A stretch of 64,000 nucleotides of DNA from Nymphalis io (taxonomy: Eukaryota > Arthropoda > Insecta > Lepidoptera > Nymphalidae), in the NCBI RefSeq assembly GCF_905147045.1, contig NC_065899.1:570501-634500 (forward strand), given 5' to 3'. Below are positions 42,789-53,605 of this stretch, in pieces. Position 1 is the first letter of the stretch; the number at the start of each line of letters is the position of its first letter. A program made the translations under genes and the position numbers. Below the pieces are notes generated by a model that saw only the letters and a list, made by a program, of their open reading frames with translations, was not told where the DNA came from and did no database searches.

Positions 42789-43100
42789 CGAGTTGGCCCA
42801 GTGGTAAGAACGCGTGAATCTTAACCGATGATCGTGGGTTCAAACCCGGGCAAGCACCACTGAATTTTCATGTGCTTAATTTGTGATTATAATTCATCTC
42901 GTGCTTTACGGTGAAGGAAAACATCGTGAGGAAACCTGCATGTGTCTAATTTCACTGAAATTCTGCCACATGTGAATTCTACCAACCCGCATTGGAGCAG
43001 CATGGTGGAATAAGCTCCAAACCTTCTCCTCAAAAAGAGGAGAGGAGGCCTTTAGCCCAGCAGTGGGACATTCACAGGCTGTTACGGTACGGTACGGTAC
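42789..43100 (+). repeat. SINE family A, copy 5, full length
   Basis: Full-length, close to the copy at 29758, ending with four GGTAC units. The first bases read CGAGTTGGCCCAGTGG, a slight change of the A-box region. Confidence 0.92.
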
Positions 43101-43564
43101 TTGTTGTTAAAAGCAAAAATACGAAAAATGGTACCATGTCAAATAAAAGATAAAATTGTAACGTCAGTTTTCGAAATTCGCATTGTTATTACATTGTCAT
43201 ATAATATCCTGAAATCGGAAGCCTGGCCAAGTTTTCGAATCTGGAATATTTTTGGGATCTTTTGTGTTACGAACGTCGGATACGCTCGGAGCGAAATAAT
43301 TTGTAACGGAGCTACCGTTAGCATTGTAGAGTTCAAAATTTCGTTTTAATTAATAGTTTGCAATAGTAGTCCTTATATGCATTGTGCGAATTTACAAAAT
43401 AAAGGACTATATATTTATAGACAAACATCTAATTTTGCGTCATTATAATTACGAAGGTATCAATAGATGGCGACATTGAGATGTTGCATTCATCGATTGG
43501 AATAAAATTATACGAAAAGTAATGAATAATATGCGAGTTGACGTATAAATTTAATAAAATTTTA

Positions 43565-43850
43565 ATGGTGGTAGAGCTTTGTGCAAGCTTGTCTGGGTAG
43601 GTACCACCCGCTCATCAGATATTCTACCGCAAAACAGCAGTACTTTGTATTGTTGTGTTCCGGTTTGAAGGGTGAGTGAGCCAGTTTAATTACAGGCACA
43701 AGGGACATAACATCTTAGTTCCCAAGCATGGTGGTGCATTGGTGTTGTAAGCGATGGTTAACATTTCTTACAATGCCAATGTCTGTGGGCGATGGTGACC
43801 ACTTACCATTAGGTGCCCATATTCTCGTCCGCCTTCCTATTCTATAAAAT
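43565..43850 (+). repeat. SINE-like family B, copy 5, full length
   Basis: From ATGGTGGTAGAGCTTTGTGC to GTCCGCCTTCCTATTCTATA; one of the least decayed copies. Confidence 0.92.
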
Positions 43851-44340
43851 TTTTAGTAAGTGTAAGTTATTTAAACTTACAATATTTAATTATGTGTACG
43901 TAAACGGTTGCGGTAAATCTTTTCTCTGTCTTTCAGTAAAAGCTCAACCTGCAGAAAGTTGTGGTGTGATTAACATCGTGTCGATTTTCAAAGCGTTGCG
44001 TTTCTATCTAATACGATTCGAGGTCACGTGTCGTTTTATAAGAGCATTTTTTTGTATAACGTTGATAAAGCTGGAGAATGTTTTATGTTAGGCTCGACCT
44101 ATGGATTCGTTTTAATGTCACGTTTTTGTTAACTTTTCGTTATAAATTGTCTTTTCTCTAAGTTACGTTACGTTACGTGTTACGTTGTTTATTTTAGATA
44201 TTCAGTATGTTTCTTCGTTGACTGTAAACAAATTATGATTCCGTTTTTTGTTGAATATGTTTTATTTTGAATGAGGTTTCGTTAAGAGAAAGGAATCGCC
44301 CCTAAGTGTTTCAAGAGAATGTTTCGCATAGAAAGAAATA

Positions 44341-44385
44341 TCACTACTTACCATCAGGTAGCCAATCCAGCCGTCCGCCTAACTA
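44341..44385 (+). repeat. SINE-like family B, tail fragment
   Basis: CACTACTTACCATCAGGTAG and GTCCGCCTAACTAT match only the last 45 bases. Confidence 0.55.
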
Positions 44386-44678
44386 TATTATTGTATTATA
44401 AAAAAATGTACTAATAAGTTCAAACATTGCTTTATATACAATTTGCTTATCACAGAACGAATTTATCATTGAAATGAGTAACAAGAAATAGATACCAATA
44501 CATAAACAGTGTTGAAACGCAATACTAATACATAAGTTCGCCAGAACAGACCTTCACTTTCATTTCGAATTCATCGAAGTAGAAGTAACGCAAATATCAT
44601 CACACGATCTGGAATGTGAATTACAGTAGCAAAGCATTTTTTTATTTTTTTATTTCAAGTTTTTACTTTATATTTTTG

Positions 44679-44953
44679 ACGAGCCGGTTGGCGTGGTTGG
44701 TGGATGCTTGCCTTTCACGCCGAAGGTTGTGGGTTCGATTCCCACCCAGGACAGATATTTGTGTGCATGAACATGTCTGTTTGTCTTAATTCTGGGTGTA
44801 ATTATCTATATAAGTATGTATTTGTAAAAGCAAAATAGTATATCTAGTATATCAGTTGTCTGGTTTCCATAGTACAAGCTCTGTACAAGCTTAATTTGGG
44901 ATCAGATGGCCGTGTGTGAAAAATGTCTCAGGATGTTATTACTATTATTATAA
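44679..44953 (+). repeat. tRNA-derived SINE, second type
   Basis: The head GCCGGTTGGCGTGGTTGGTG (A-box) and GGTTCGATTCCCACCC (B-box) resemble a tRNA, followed by CATGAACATGTCTGTTTGTC and a body ending GATCAGATGGCCGTGTGTG. This is a common lepidopteran SINE layout. It is not a tRNA gene because no acceptor stem closes around it. Confidence 0.82.
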
Positions 44954-44969
44954 TATACATGAGCATTCA

Positions 44970-45184
44970 AGAGATAGTTCAGTGGATAGAACACGTGAAT
45001 CGTATACGAACGTGGGCTTTAATATCGATAACCAAAACTAAACTTTTCCACGTGATTCGGTTCGTTATCATCGTGAGAAAACAACATGTGTCGGGTGAAA
45101 TTCTCATACGCGCACATATCTCTGCCAAGCAGAAGAACACCGTGGTAAGCGAGAAGGCGTTCGCCCAACAGCAGGGCATTAATG
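44970..45184 (+). repeat. SINE family A, strongly degraded
   Basis: GAGATAGTTCAGTGG, ACACGTGAATCG, ATCGTGAGAAAACAACATGT and CCAACAGCAGGGCATTA follow the family order at low identity. Confidence 0.55.
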
Positions 45185-45610
45185 TGCTTTTACTTTCTTT
45201 AATCATAAAAGCAATAACATTGATAATAAATATGATGTAATGTTACTAGCATTTTTATCGATTATGTTATGTCGTAGTATGTATATGTAATTATCATTGC
45301 ATTTTTTCTATTTTGTAATTTTCATATTTGTATACATTTTGTTTATGTAATTTGAATTACATTTAGCTAAAAGTATATTAAGAATTTAATTATATTTGCA
45401 TGCCAATTAACGACATTGTAAGATATATAACATATCAATATTGTGATATCTAATGTAAATCAATCAAGACGAATAATGAAATTGAATATAATCGAATTGT
45501 ACTGGCAAAGCAAAGAAAATACTGACGTTTGGCAGTAGTGCTGATGAATGAGTAGCACCTACTTAGACAGGTTAGCACACTACATTAATTACCAGTAATT
45601 CTTTTTTTGT

Positions 45611-45763
45611 TTATATAAACGGGAGTGGAGGCCTGGTGTCTTGTAGAACAGTTAATCTATTGCAAGCACCACTCTTCACATTATTTAGTTGATATTTAAA
45701 TGTTGTATGTCAATTTGTAAACTTTTTGTAAAGAAATAAATAAAATATTATTATTATTATTAA
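45611..45763 (+). repeat. Repeat family C, copy 1 (AT-trinucleotide tail)
   Basis: Starts TATATAAACGGGAGTGGAGG, continues CCTGGTGTCTTGTAGAACAG and ends AAATAAATAAAATATTATTA with ATT repeats. A second copy is at 60774. Probably the 3' end of a non-LTR element. Confidence 0.75.
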
Positions 45764-45951
45764 TTACTATATAAGAAAACAAAATACTCATGAAAATAGT
45801 TGAAGTGAAGACGTATTATTTTTTACTTATAATTACAAAGTATTTTTTATTCCAGTAGGCTTCTATCGGATTGTGTGGATTCTGTTCAAACGTCATGCTA
45901 ACAGAATAAATTGAACGTGAATCACACCGTTTCGGAATGTGAATTCAATTA

Positions 45952-46068
45952 TCAGTCAACCATAGTCCACTGCTGAACATAGGCCTCTCCCAAGGTGCAC
46001 CAAAGCTCCCGGTCCTCTGCCTTCCGCATCCAGTTGCTACCCGCTACCTTCTTAAGGTCATCGGTCTA
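45952..46068 (-). mobile_element. RTE-type LINE fragment (C-terminus)
   Basis: The minus frame reads DDLKKVAGSNWMRKAEDREL then WCTLGEAYVQQWTMVD and a stop at 45952-45954, the characteristic end of lepidopteran RTE-clade reverse transcriptase proteins. A TAG sits where a Trp would be expected at its upstream edge. Only this 3' fragment is present. Confidence 0.85.
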
Positions 46069-46713
46069 TCTATATAGCTATATTGGTGACTCCGGTTCTT
46101 TTTGTATTCAACCCAGAACTAATTAGGTAAGAAACTAATTAGTTTGTCTCAAATGCTGATGTAGTTTTACTTCGACATCGTTTTAACTAAAGCCTGGGCT
46201 GGTAGCTTGTTCATGAGGTTTTCAAGGCACTGATGCGTCTGAGAAAGGGTGAAACATACTATTGGTGAGTTTAACGTTTGGAGTAAATGGCGCCTGTGAT
46301 TGACTCAGGGTAGGAATACGTTCATTTGGAATTTGATATACTTTGTAATTAATTTTTGGGTGCTGCAAGATTACTAAGATTATTAGATTTTACCAGCGCT
46401 TTAAAAATGATCTACATAATACCAAAATAAAACCGTCTTCACGTCAAGAAAAGTATTTTATTTTTAACTTGTGATAATTACAGTTAGTTGCATCCATCAA
46501 TCGAACACGACAGCGCGTCAACCACACGTATGGTGGACGGGAAATTAACCTCCCAGCAAAATCATTTCCAAGGTCAAACAGGCGGCCGGCTGTTATAAGC
46601 TGTCGGGTCACTTCCATGCTAGTTATTTCACTGTTATTTATAATTATTTGTATAGCATAAAAACAAATGTGATATAGTAAGCTGAACATAATATAGTTGT
46701 ACAAATAAAACCT

Positions 46714-46755
<42 letters not shown>

Positions 46756-47282
46756 TAAAGAGAACTAACCGCGCCACACAATCAGAATAAAACATTTAAC
46801 TATGGGATTTAAAAGCACATAATAAAAGTGTAAAATAAATTTGTAGCAATTCACACGTCGCTGTGTAAAGCGTAACCGTAACCAGCGTAACGACCTTATT
46901 CGGAAGGAAATAAGGTTAAATATTGTTTGATGTTTTAAAATTTTGCTTCAAGGAGGGTATGAGAGATGATCCACATGTATGGAGGCGCAAGCAACCCTCA
47001 GGCCATTTATCATACTACACTCGCTGAACCAAAGTGATACCTCCTTGAACTTGTTAGCGTGTTTAAAACGCATTATTTATGATGAGGCTATTAAAAAAAT
47101 GCTTAACGACTCTCAGCCCAGGATTTATACCTAGACCTAAAAGGCTCGGCAGAAATCCTCGGCCTAGGCGCCTTATCTAGCCAAAATTCATGTAATTTTA
47201 CTCTTATCGCTTTGGAATAGGGGACCATCAAATGTCAAAATGCCTAGGGGCCTTGGGCCGACTCTTCTTGCATAATGCAGAA
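46069..47282 (-). other. Intronic stretch, no gene seen
   Basis: AT-rich, with a TA microsatellite at 46718-46751. No coding or RNA feature recognised. Confidence 0.5.
46718..46751. repeat. TA microsatellite
   Basis: About 17 uninterrupted TA units. Confidence 0.9.
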
Positions 47283-47487
47283 CCAAGATGGCTTAGTGGA
47301 AAGAACACGTGAATCTTAGCCGAAAACTTCGCAAGCCGGTCCAAACACCACTAAATTATAGTGTGTTTTAAATTCATCTCGTGCTCTGACTCGGTAACTC
47401 GTGCCACATGTGTATCCAGCATCCCGTAATGGATCGAGCAGCATGATTGAATTTGTCTTCAAAAGGTGAGAAGCAAATCTGCCATCT
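47283..47487 (+). repeat. SINE family A, strongly degraded
   Basis: CAAGATGGCTTAGTGGAAAG, ACACGTGAATCTTAGCCGA, ATTCATCTCGTGCT and CCACATGTGTATCCAGC keep the family order; the 3' end is lost. Confidence 0.65.
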
Positions 47488-47728
47488 ATTAGTCAGTACT
47501 TTTTAAGTTTATTGTTTTTTTTCCACTATTATTTACTTATATGAACTGTTTATTTATCTTTACTTCACCTGCCATTGGAATAGACTATGCATACACTAAG
47601 CACTTCCAGGCTTAGAATCAATACTGACAAAAACTTATCTTTAGAATTGAACCTATAACATTTCGCTTAATACCAACTATTTGTTTAGGTTTTTCTAAGA
47701 TGATAATTAAGTCAAATGATAACTGAAT

Positions 47729-47793
47729 GGATCATTGGCCTAGTGGCTATGTTATACAACTGCAACCCGGCTTCAAAACTCGGGTCGAGCAAA
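47729..47793 (+). repeat. tRNA-like SINE head fragment
   Basis: GGATCATTGGCCTAGTGGCT followed by CGGCTTCAAAACTCGGGTC resembles A- and B-boxes of a tRNA-derived element; nothing beyond the head is recognised. Confidence 0.4.
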
Positions 47794-48388
47794 TTAAATC
47801 AGTTCAGTATCGTTATCAAAAGGCAATTTTAAACTTCAAATGTTTATGAAAATAAATAAAATGAGTCAATATTTATGATACAAATACCAATATCGTAAGA
47901 AACAATAAATATGATACAGAAACAAAAACACAAATGAAACTGGAATAAGTGAACGGTCCGGTTAATGTAACAACATTTTCAACTCCAAGCGAACCCGCGA
48001 CCGCGGCTCGTCCGCACTCACCGCAGCATGAATTCACTAGTCAAAAGTCAAATTGCATTTTTGCTTTGTATACGTGATTATCAATTGCGTACTCAGTGTT
48101 TTATTGGTACTCGGGTTTCAATTAAAACGTAAATTATATCATGTTTGTTTACAGAAATATCATCCATATATTATCATAGTTATACATTATAGTTTTTTTA
48201 TTTAGAAGAACCTTATATACTATTTATTTACGTTTTACATAATTAACGTAAGGTAACGATTTCTTAGTGAAGATTAAATAAAAAGTATAAGCATCACATT
48301 TCTGACGTGATGCTGTACTTACAATTAGTGTAAACTAGAAAGCGACACATATGAATAAGAAATAAAACTCTTTAAGAATAGTTGAGTG

Positions 48389-48580
48389 TTAGCATATTAT
48401 GTCCTGCTGTTGGGTTAAGGCCTCCTTCTTTTGAGGCCTCTTCTCCTCAGCTTCAGCTTATTCAACAACGCTGTTCTAATGCGGATTGGTGCGTGGACAT
48501 GTGTGGTAATTTTCATCCGCAATTTGAACTCGCAATCTTCGGTGACGATTCACGTGTTCTTGCCACTGGGCCATCTCAAT
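48389..48580 (-). repeat. SINE family A, degraded copy, reverse
   Basis: GTCCTGCTGTTGGGTTAAGG, GCTTATTCAACAACGCTGTT and the head TTGCCACTGGGCCATCTC are in reverse family order. Confidence 0.7.
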
Positions 48581-49280
48581 TTTAAGAATAAAATGTATCG
48601 AATGAAATAACAATTGACTGCAATAACGTAGCAGTAACCCAAAATCAGGACGTTGGATATGATCCAACAAAGTGGATAATATATTCTGCGCTAACGAATG
48701 TAGCTCCTGCGAGTTGTGTAGCGACAGAACAATTTCAAAACAATAGAGCCATTCATATAGAGAAATAAGCTTGAGGGCTGACTGCTGAGCCAACTGTTTA
48801 CAGTTCTTTTGTATTAAAAAAATAACCTCTTAATAGAAGAAACAGTTGATCTTTATGACGCCCACTAACCCATTTCAGACTTCAACGAATGGGAAACGGT
48901 GTGGAAGCCTCTATATTTAATTTGACCCGCGGAACGCAGAGCGTCTTTTTTTTTGTTAAAGGTGCACTTAAATTCTGACAAAAACTTAACCTTGGAAATG
49001 CTTTTGCGCCTCCTTCTTTTCGTTCTTCTTCTATTCTTTCTTCTTTCCATCGCCATACGTGTTGTTATGTTTCGTGTTCGAATGACGGATGAACTTAACC
49101 AGAGCACCAGTAGCGCAAGGGGTTACGTGCCGTCTAGTCTATATTAGTCTTTAAAAATACAATTATGTGTACTAGATACTGATTGATATTTTAAAATAAG
49201 CCCTAAGTATTTATAAACTGTATAAGTATCATATTAGAAAGCAATGGCATTATGACAAATGATTACTTTCTAAGTAACAA

Positions 49281-49355
49281 ACTGGCGTCTTATGGTTTTA
49301 AATCTAGGACCTCGGGATCTGCGGCCTTATATCTAGCCACTAGACCAATGAGGCG
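49281..49355 (-). repeat. tRNA-derived SINE fragment, fourth type
   Basis: On the minus strand CCGCCTCATTGGTCTAGTGG then GCCGCAGATCCCGAGGTCCT resemble a Glu/Asp-type tRNA head. The arms do not close as in a true tRNA. Confidence 0.6.
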
Positions 49356-50734
49356 GAAAGAGAGAACACAGTGTTCAACTAAGCAAGCCTTAAACAACGT
49401 TTATGAGTAACTCATTAATTATTCAATGTGACCTTAAACATAAACAAAAGAGTGTGCATCTCTATACTTTATGTTTAAATATCTTTAATGTATTAAGATA
49501 TATATTATATAGTTAAATACACGAAAACAGAGTTAGAACAAAATACATAAATAAACAGAACATTTTCCAGAATATATTTACCATAGAGGAACAAAGTTGA
49601 ATTAAATTAAAAGGAAAGGTAAAGTACTCGTAGTTAAATAGTTTAAACTTCGAAGACGCTGCGGGCAACAGTTCCGACCTATCCGGAACTTTACTTATTA
49701 CTTAAAGTTGTCATAATAAAAAAAAAAAAAACTTTCCCATCGACCTTAGAAGCAATACCAGAGACTAAGTGTGAAATACTGCCATCGCGCCGATAAACTT
49801 CCACAGGCTATGCTTTGATACGAAACTTTTGCATTAGACCCAGATTTTGTTATAATTCCTGTTAAAAATTAGAATGATATTAAATAATTTAAATATCTAG
49901 TATTTTAGACCTCTCTAAGGGATTTAAGGAGAGAGATAAATATTCATCTTTCAAGCTTATAAATCAAACAATTAAAAAAAAAAAACAGAATTGAAATGAG
50001 AATAGATTATGATGTAAACTGACGATTCAAAAGTTCTTATCGTATCGTACTTGAACAAAGTATAATTAGATTCGACTTGCATTCAAAACTTAACATATTT
50101 TAAGTTTTATAAATTTATGTCACAGGATTATATAAATATATTTTTTAAATATAAATTTATTACAACCACCTAAAACTGTATTAAATACACTAGTAAATAG
50201 GATTTAATTTAAACTCTTAGCTTTATCGGATATCCTCCTGACCTATCTTTAAGAGCAACTGCGCAGAATATATTACAGTACGCGAGTGTGTGAACAAACA
50301 GCTGCATGCTATTTTTCCCTCTCATAGTCCGATAGGAAGTATCCGATGCGATGGAAGGGAGATTAATGCAGAATCGTAGGCTTTTAATCTAAGGCATGCG
50401 AGTTAAACACCGATCATCTTTCTGCCTGAGGCCGCTAAAATAAATTCTTGACAGATAAACAATTGCTTCTATAAATTCGATCCGAAACTGTCAATGGGCA
50501 CACGGGTACAGCCTTAAACAACAATTACACACCGAAACAGTTCGTAGCTATTTTCTAAATAATCAAGTTATGCAATTTATGAAATCGATAAATATGTTTG
50601 AGCTGTTTGTAAATGTCTACATGTTAATATTAACGACCTCTAGACTTAGTAACAGCTAGGTAAGGAGTTGATATACATGGTTATTAAAAAAGTAATAACA
50701 TCGTTATAAGTTAGAAAGTCATTAGGTAACAATC

Positions 50735-50825
50735 TCAGCTATGCGGAGATCGCGCCGCGCTTGCCAAGGCGCCATTAGCGGACGCACGTTCGATGCCTTG
50801 GTCGAGTTTATATGGAAAATGCATT
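50735..50825 (-). promoter_or_regulatory. CpG-rich spot with a TATAAA box, candidate promoter
   Basis: A 60-base GC/CpG-rich segment in AT-rich DNA. On the minus strand CCATATAAACTCGACC precedes it, as a TATA box would. No exon with a splice donor was found behind it. Confidence 0.25.
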
Positions 50826-52616
50826 TGCGTTGAAACTTTTATATTTTACCCAAAAGGAAGAAATACAATAATTACTTTATATTTTACTCTATAGTGGTGC
50901 AAGAGTAGGAAATTACTATTAAATACATTATGTTCATTTAAAACAAACTGTAAAATAATACAAATTCTATTCTTATGATAAGAATCGTTTACGTGCTTAT
51001 ATATGTTTAAATCTGTTATAGTATATAAAGCTTATAAAAACATTTGTGTTGTGAAACATTCGAAACAATGTCTTCCAGATGGCGGAGACGCTGTCCCTGC
51101 GGAAGCATTGTTGCACTTAGACCTCACCGCACTTATTCAGACGACACGGCGAATAAGTGTCAAAAAAGATTATTTGCTATGACTTTTATACTATCGTCTC
51201 GGGTTTTCTTTTTAAAATGAAGATAAATATAGTTTTCGATACTACGAAAACCCACACACGAGTGTCGTTTGTAACATCGTGAATTTATAAATCGAACAAG
51301 TGTCAGTTTTACAAGATAAATATATATATAAAAATAATGATCTTTTCAGTTTAGAAAAGGGTGGGATTTTTACACACAGTAAAGTAAGCTATTAATACTG
51401 CAGTCAAATCGGCCGTATCGTATATTTTAGTTATTATAATACTGTTTTTATATCCAGTAAGCATTATCTGTCAAGCCTTCGTCCCCAGAAAGTAAAAAAA
51501 ATATATTTAATGATTGAAAATTTTTGAGATCATATTCTTTAGTTAAAGGGGATGACACTTTGACGGGTCGATTGGATGAAGTGGAAAATTAGGGGAGTGC
51601 AGCGCCAACAAATTAAATCGCTCCTTTGAGCGTTATAGCGTACATTACGTAGTGAAGGTCTTCTTCAAGTTTAAGTCTATATCGTGTATAGTCTAGAGGC
51701 TTTATTTTCTTGAGAAAATAGAATATTAGTAATGATTTTTTTAATTGAATAATTAATTATTCCACCATTCAAGTTTAATTAAATCCATCACATACGGAAT
51801 TTTCCTTTCGTTCACGATCTTCGGTAAAGAAGCTGTCTGTACCACTAGGCTTTTCGTTACATATGTATACATACATCAAAATGACGAACCGATGAAAATA
51901 GAAAGAAATTAAAATAGCTATAAAAAATAAATAAATAAATTTTTTATAATTCCTATCTTGTGGTAGAATAAACTATATACTAAATAATAAATTATAAACT
52001 ATCAAAAGAATCATGTTGCTTTTTATTTTATCATTATCACGACGGTAAAATTACAAGCAAAGTACTAGGTATCCATGAACGCCCGAGAAGAGTTGCGTCT
52101 GGACGCTTTCAACCACTGAAATGCATCGTCTGAATAACATCAACAAAACTGTCAAGGCGACTAGACTAATTGGTTCCGTCCAGTGTCCACAACTATGAAG
52201 CTATGTTACGTACTTATATATTACATAAACCTATTCATAAGGATTATGTATTATATAATTGCCAATTAACTTGATTGATGTATTTTATCGTGGAGCTAGA
52301 ACATATCCTTTATTATCTATTGCTAATATAACGTCCATTATATTTTAAAGTTTTCGGATATATTTATATTAGCGTAAGAGTAAAACTACTTCCCAATAAG
52401 TTGCCAACTTTTGCCTTGACAACACGAGTTGGTAACAAAAGTTTTTATTAATGTTTTCATACCTTAAGTTGTCCACAAAAATAATTATATAGTGTGTAAC
52501 TGTAGGGAATTTTCCAAAGAATCTAACAAACAATTTGCCAATTATTTGAGTGAAAACGCACTAATAGGTTAAACTGTGTTTCAATTGTCCGTCTCTTGGT
52601 ATTAATAGGTCACGTG

Positions 52617-52750
52617 ACAGGAGGCATTAATCACACCTTACATTAGCAATGCATTGCCAATCATCGGCCCTTACTTATTACGTCCCTTGTGCCTGTAATT
52701 GGATTCACTCACCGTAATACCGGAATAATTGCCGACACTGTGATACGTCT
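52617..52750 (-). repeat. SINE-like family B, degraded, reverse
   Basis: GCAATGCATTGCCAATCATC, CGTCCCTTGTGCCTGTAATT and TCACTCACCGTAATACCGGA follow the family in reverse. Confidence 0.65.
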
Positions 52751-53508
52751 TCAGACGTGTTTATGGTCGGCCTTCTTGCTATTAGTAGCAAGCTCTACAA
52801 GAGCACCGTTTTTATTATAATTGTCTATTTTTATATACAATCTCATTGATTGGAAGTACAGGTCGACATATAGATAAATAGACAATAATTGTCGAAGCGG
52901 AATTTCTATCTATTTTTATCAATACCATAAAAATTTTGGATTACGTCGGTTGTTGATCACGACATAAATCGAGTACATAATAGCTCATTTCTATACATTT
53001 GACACGACTTTGTCGAGGCCCGCCTGTTTTTCTATCTCTGGTGATATCTTCAGTCTCTCCCTTTTTGCACATGTCAACTCTCCCACAATCTATTCTATCT
53101 TTGATGGTTCTTCCACTGTTTATCGTCAGATCGATAAATATGTACTAAATGAAATAAATAAAATGAAAATATTATCGAAGTTTCTTTCAGCGTCCGGCCT
53201 CGAGGCTAAGGATACGGCCGTCGATCCCAAGGGAAAAAATGAAACCCTGCAAATTAAAATACCTCCCTAGTATTTTCGTTTCAATGGAAATTAAAAAGGC
53301 TAAAAAGGGCTTTTTCAATCCTTTTCAAACGATATCAAGTTGCTGTAGAAAGGCTTCCGGTGTAATGATTGACGCTTCAGACAAATATCTATAATGGTCA
53401 TTTCAAAGTAACATAATAATACCAGGTTGTGCAAATCCGCGCAAAACCCTCTTTTGTAAAGGACTTTTCTTAGCTGATCAACAAACTTGTAATTACGATG
53501 TCACAGCT

Positions 53509-53605
53509 GAGCACGAAATTAATCTTACTCACAAACAGACACATGAAAATTCAATAGTACTTGCCTGGATTTGAACCCGATTTTGGTTAAGATTCACGTG
53601 CCTTC
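53509..53605 (-). repeat. SINE family A, 5' fragment, reverse
   Basis: GACACATGAAAATTCAATAG, GCCTGGATTTGAACCCG and TTGGTTAAGATTCACGTG correspond to the tRNA-like head. Confidence 0.65.

Larger units (their letters stand above)
48581..53508 (-). other. Long intronic stretch, few recognised features
   Basis: Contains a tRNA-like fragment (49281), a CpG-rich spot (50740-50820) and a degraded family B piece (52617). Open frames such as 53010-53270 (+) have no splice or homology support. Otherwise nothing seen. Confidence 0.5.

Noticed and set aside
43101..43349. Overlapping open frames on both strands
   Set aside because: Neither shows a recognisable motif, splice context or codon bias; probably chance.
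44685..44755. tRNA gene with GGTTCGATTCCC T-arm
   Set aside because: It continues into a SINE body and lacks a matching acceptor stem.
53010..53270. 86-codon + strand frame
   Set aside because: AT-rich codons, no recognised motif and no neighbouring exon; treated as chance.
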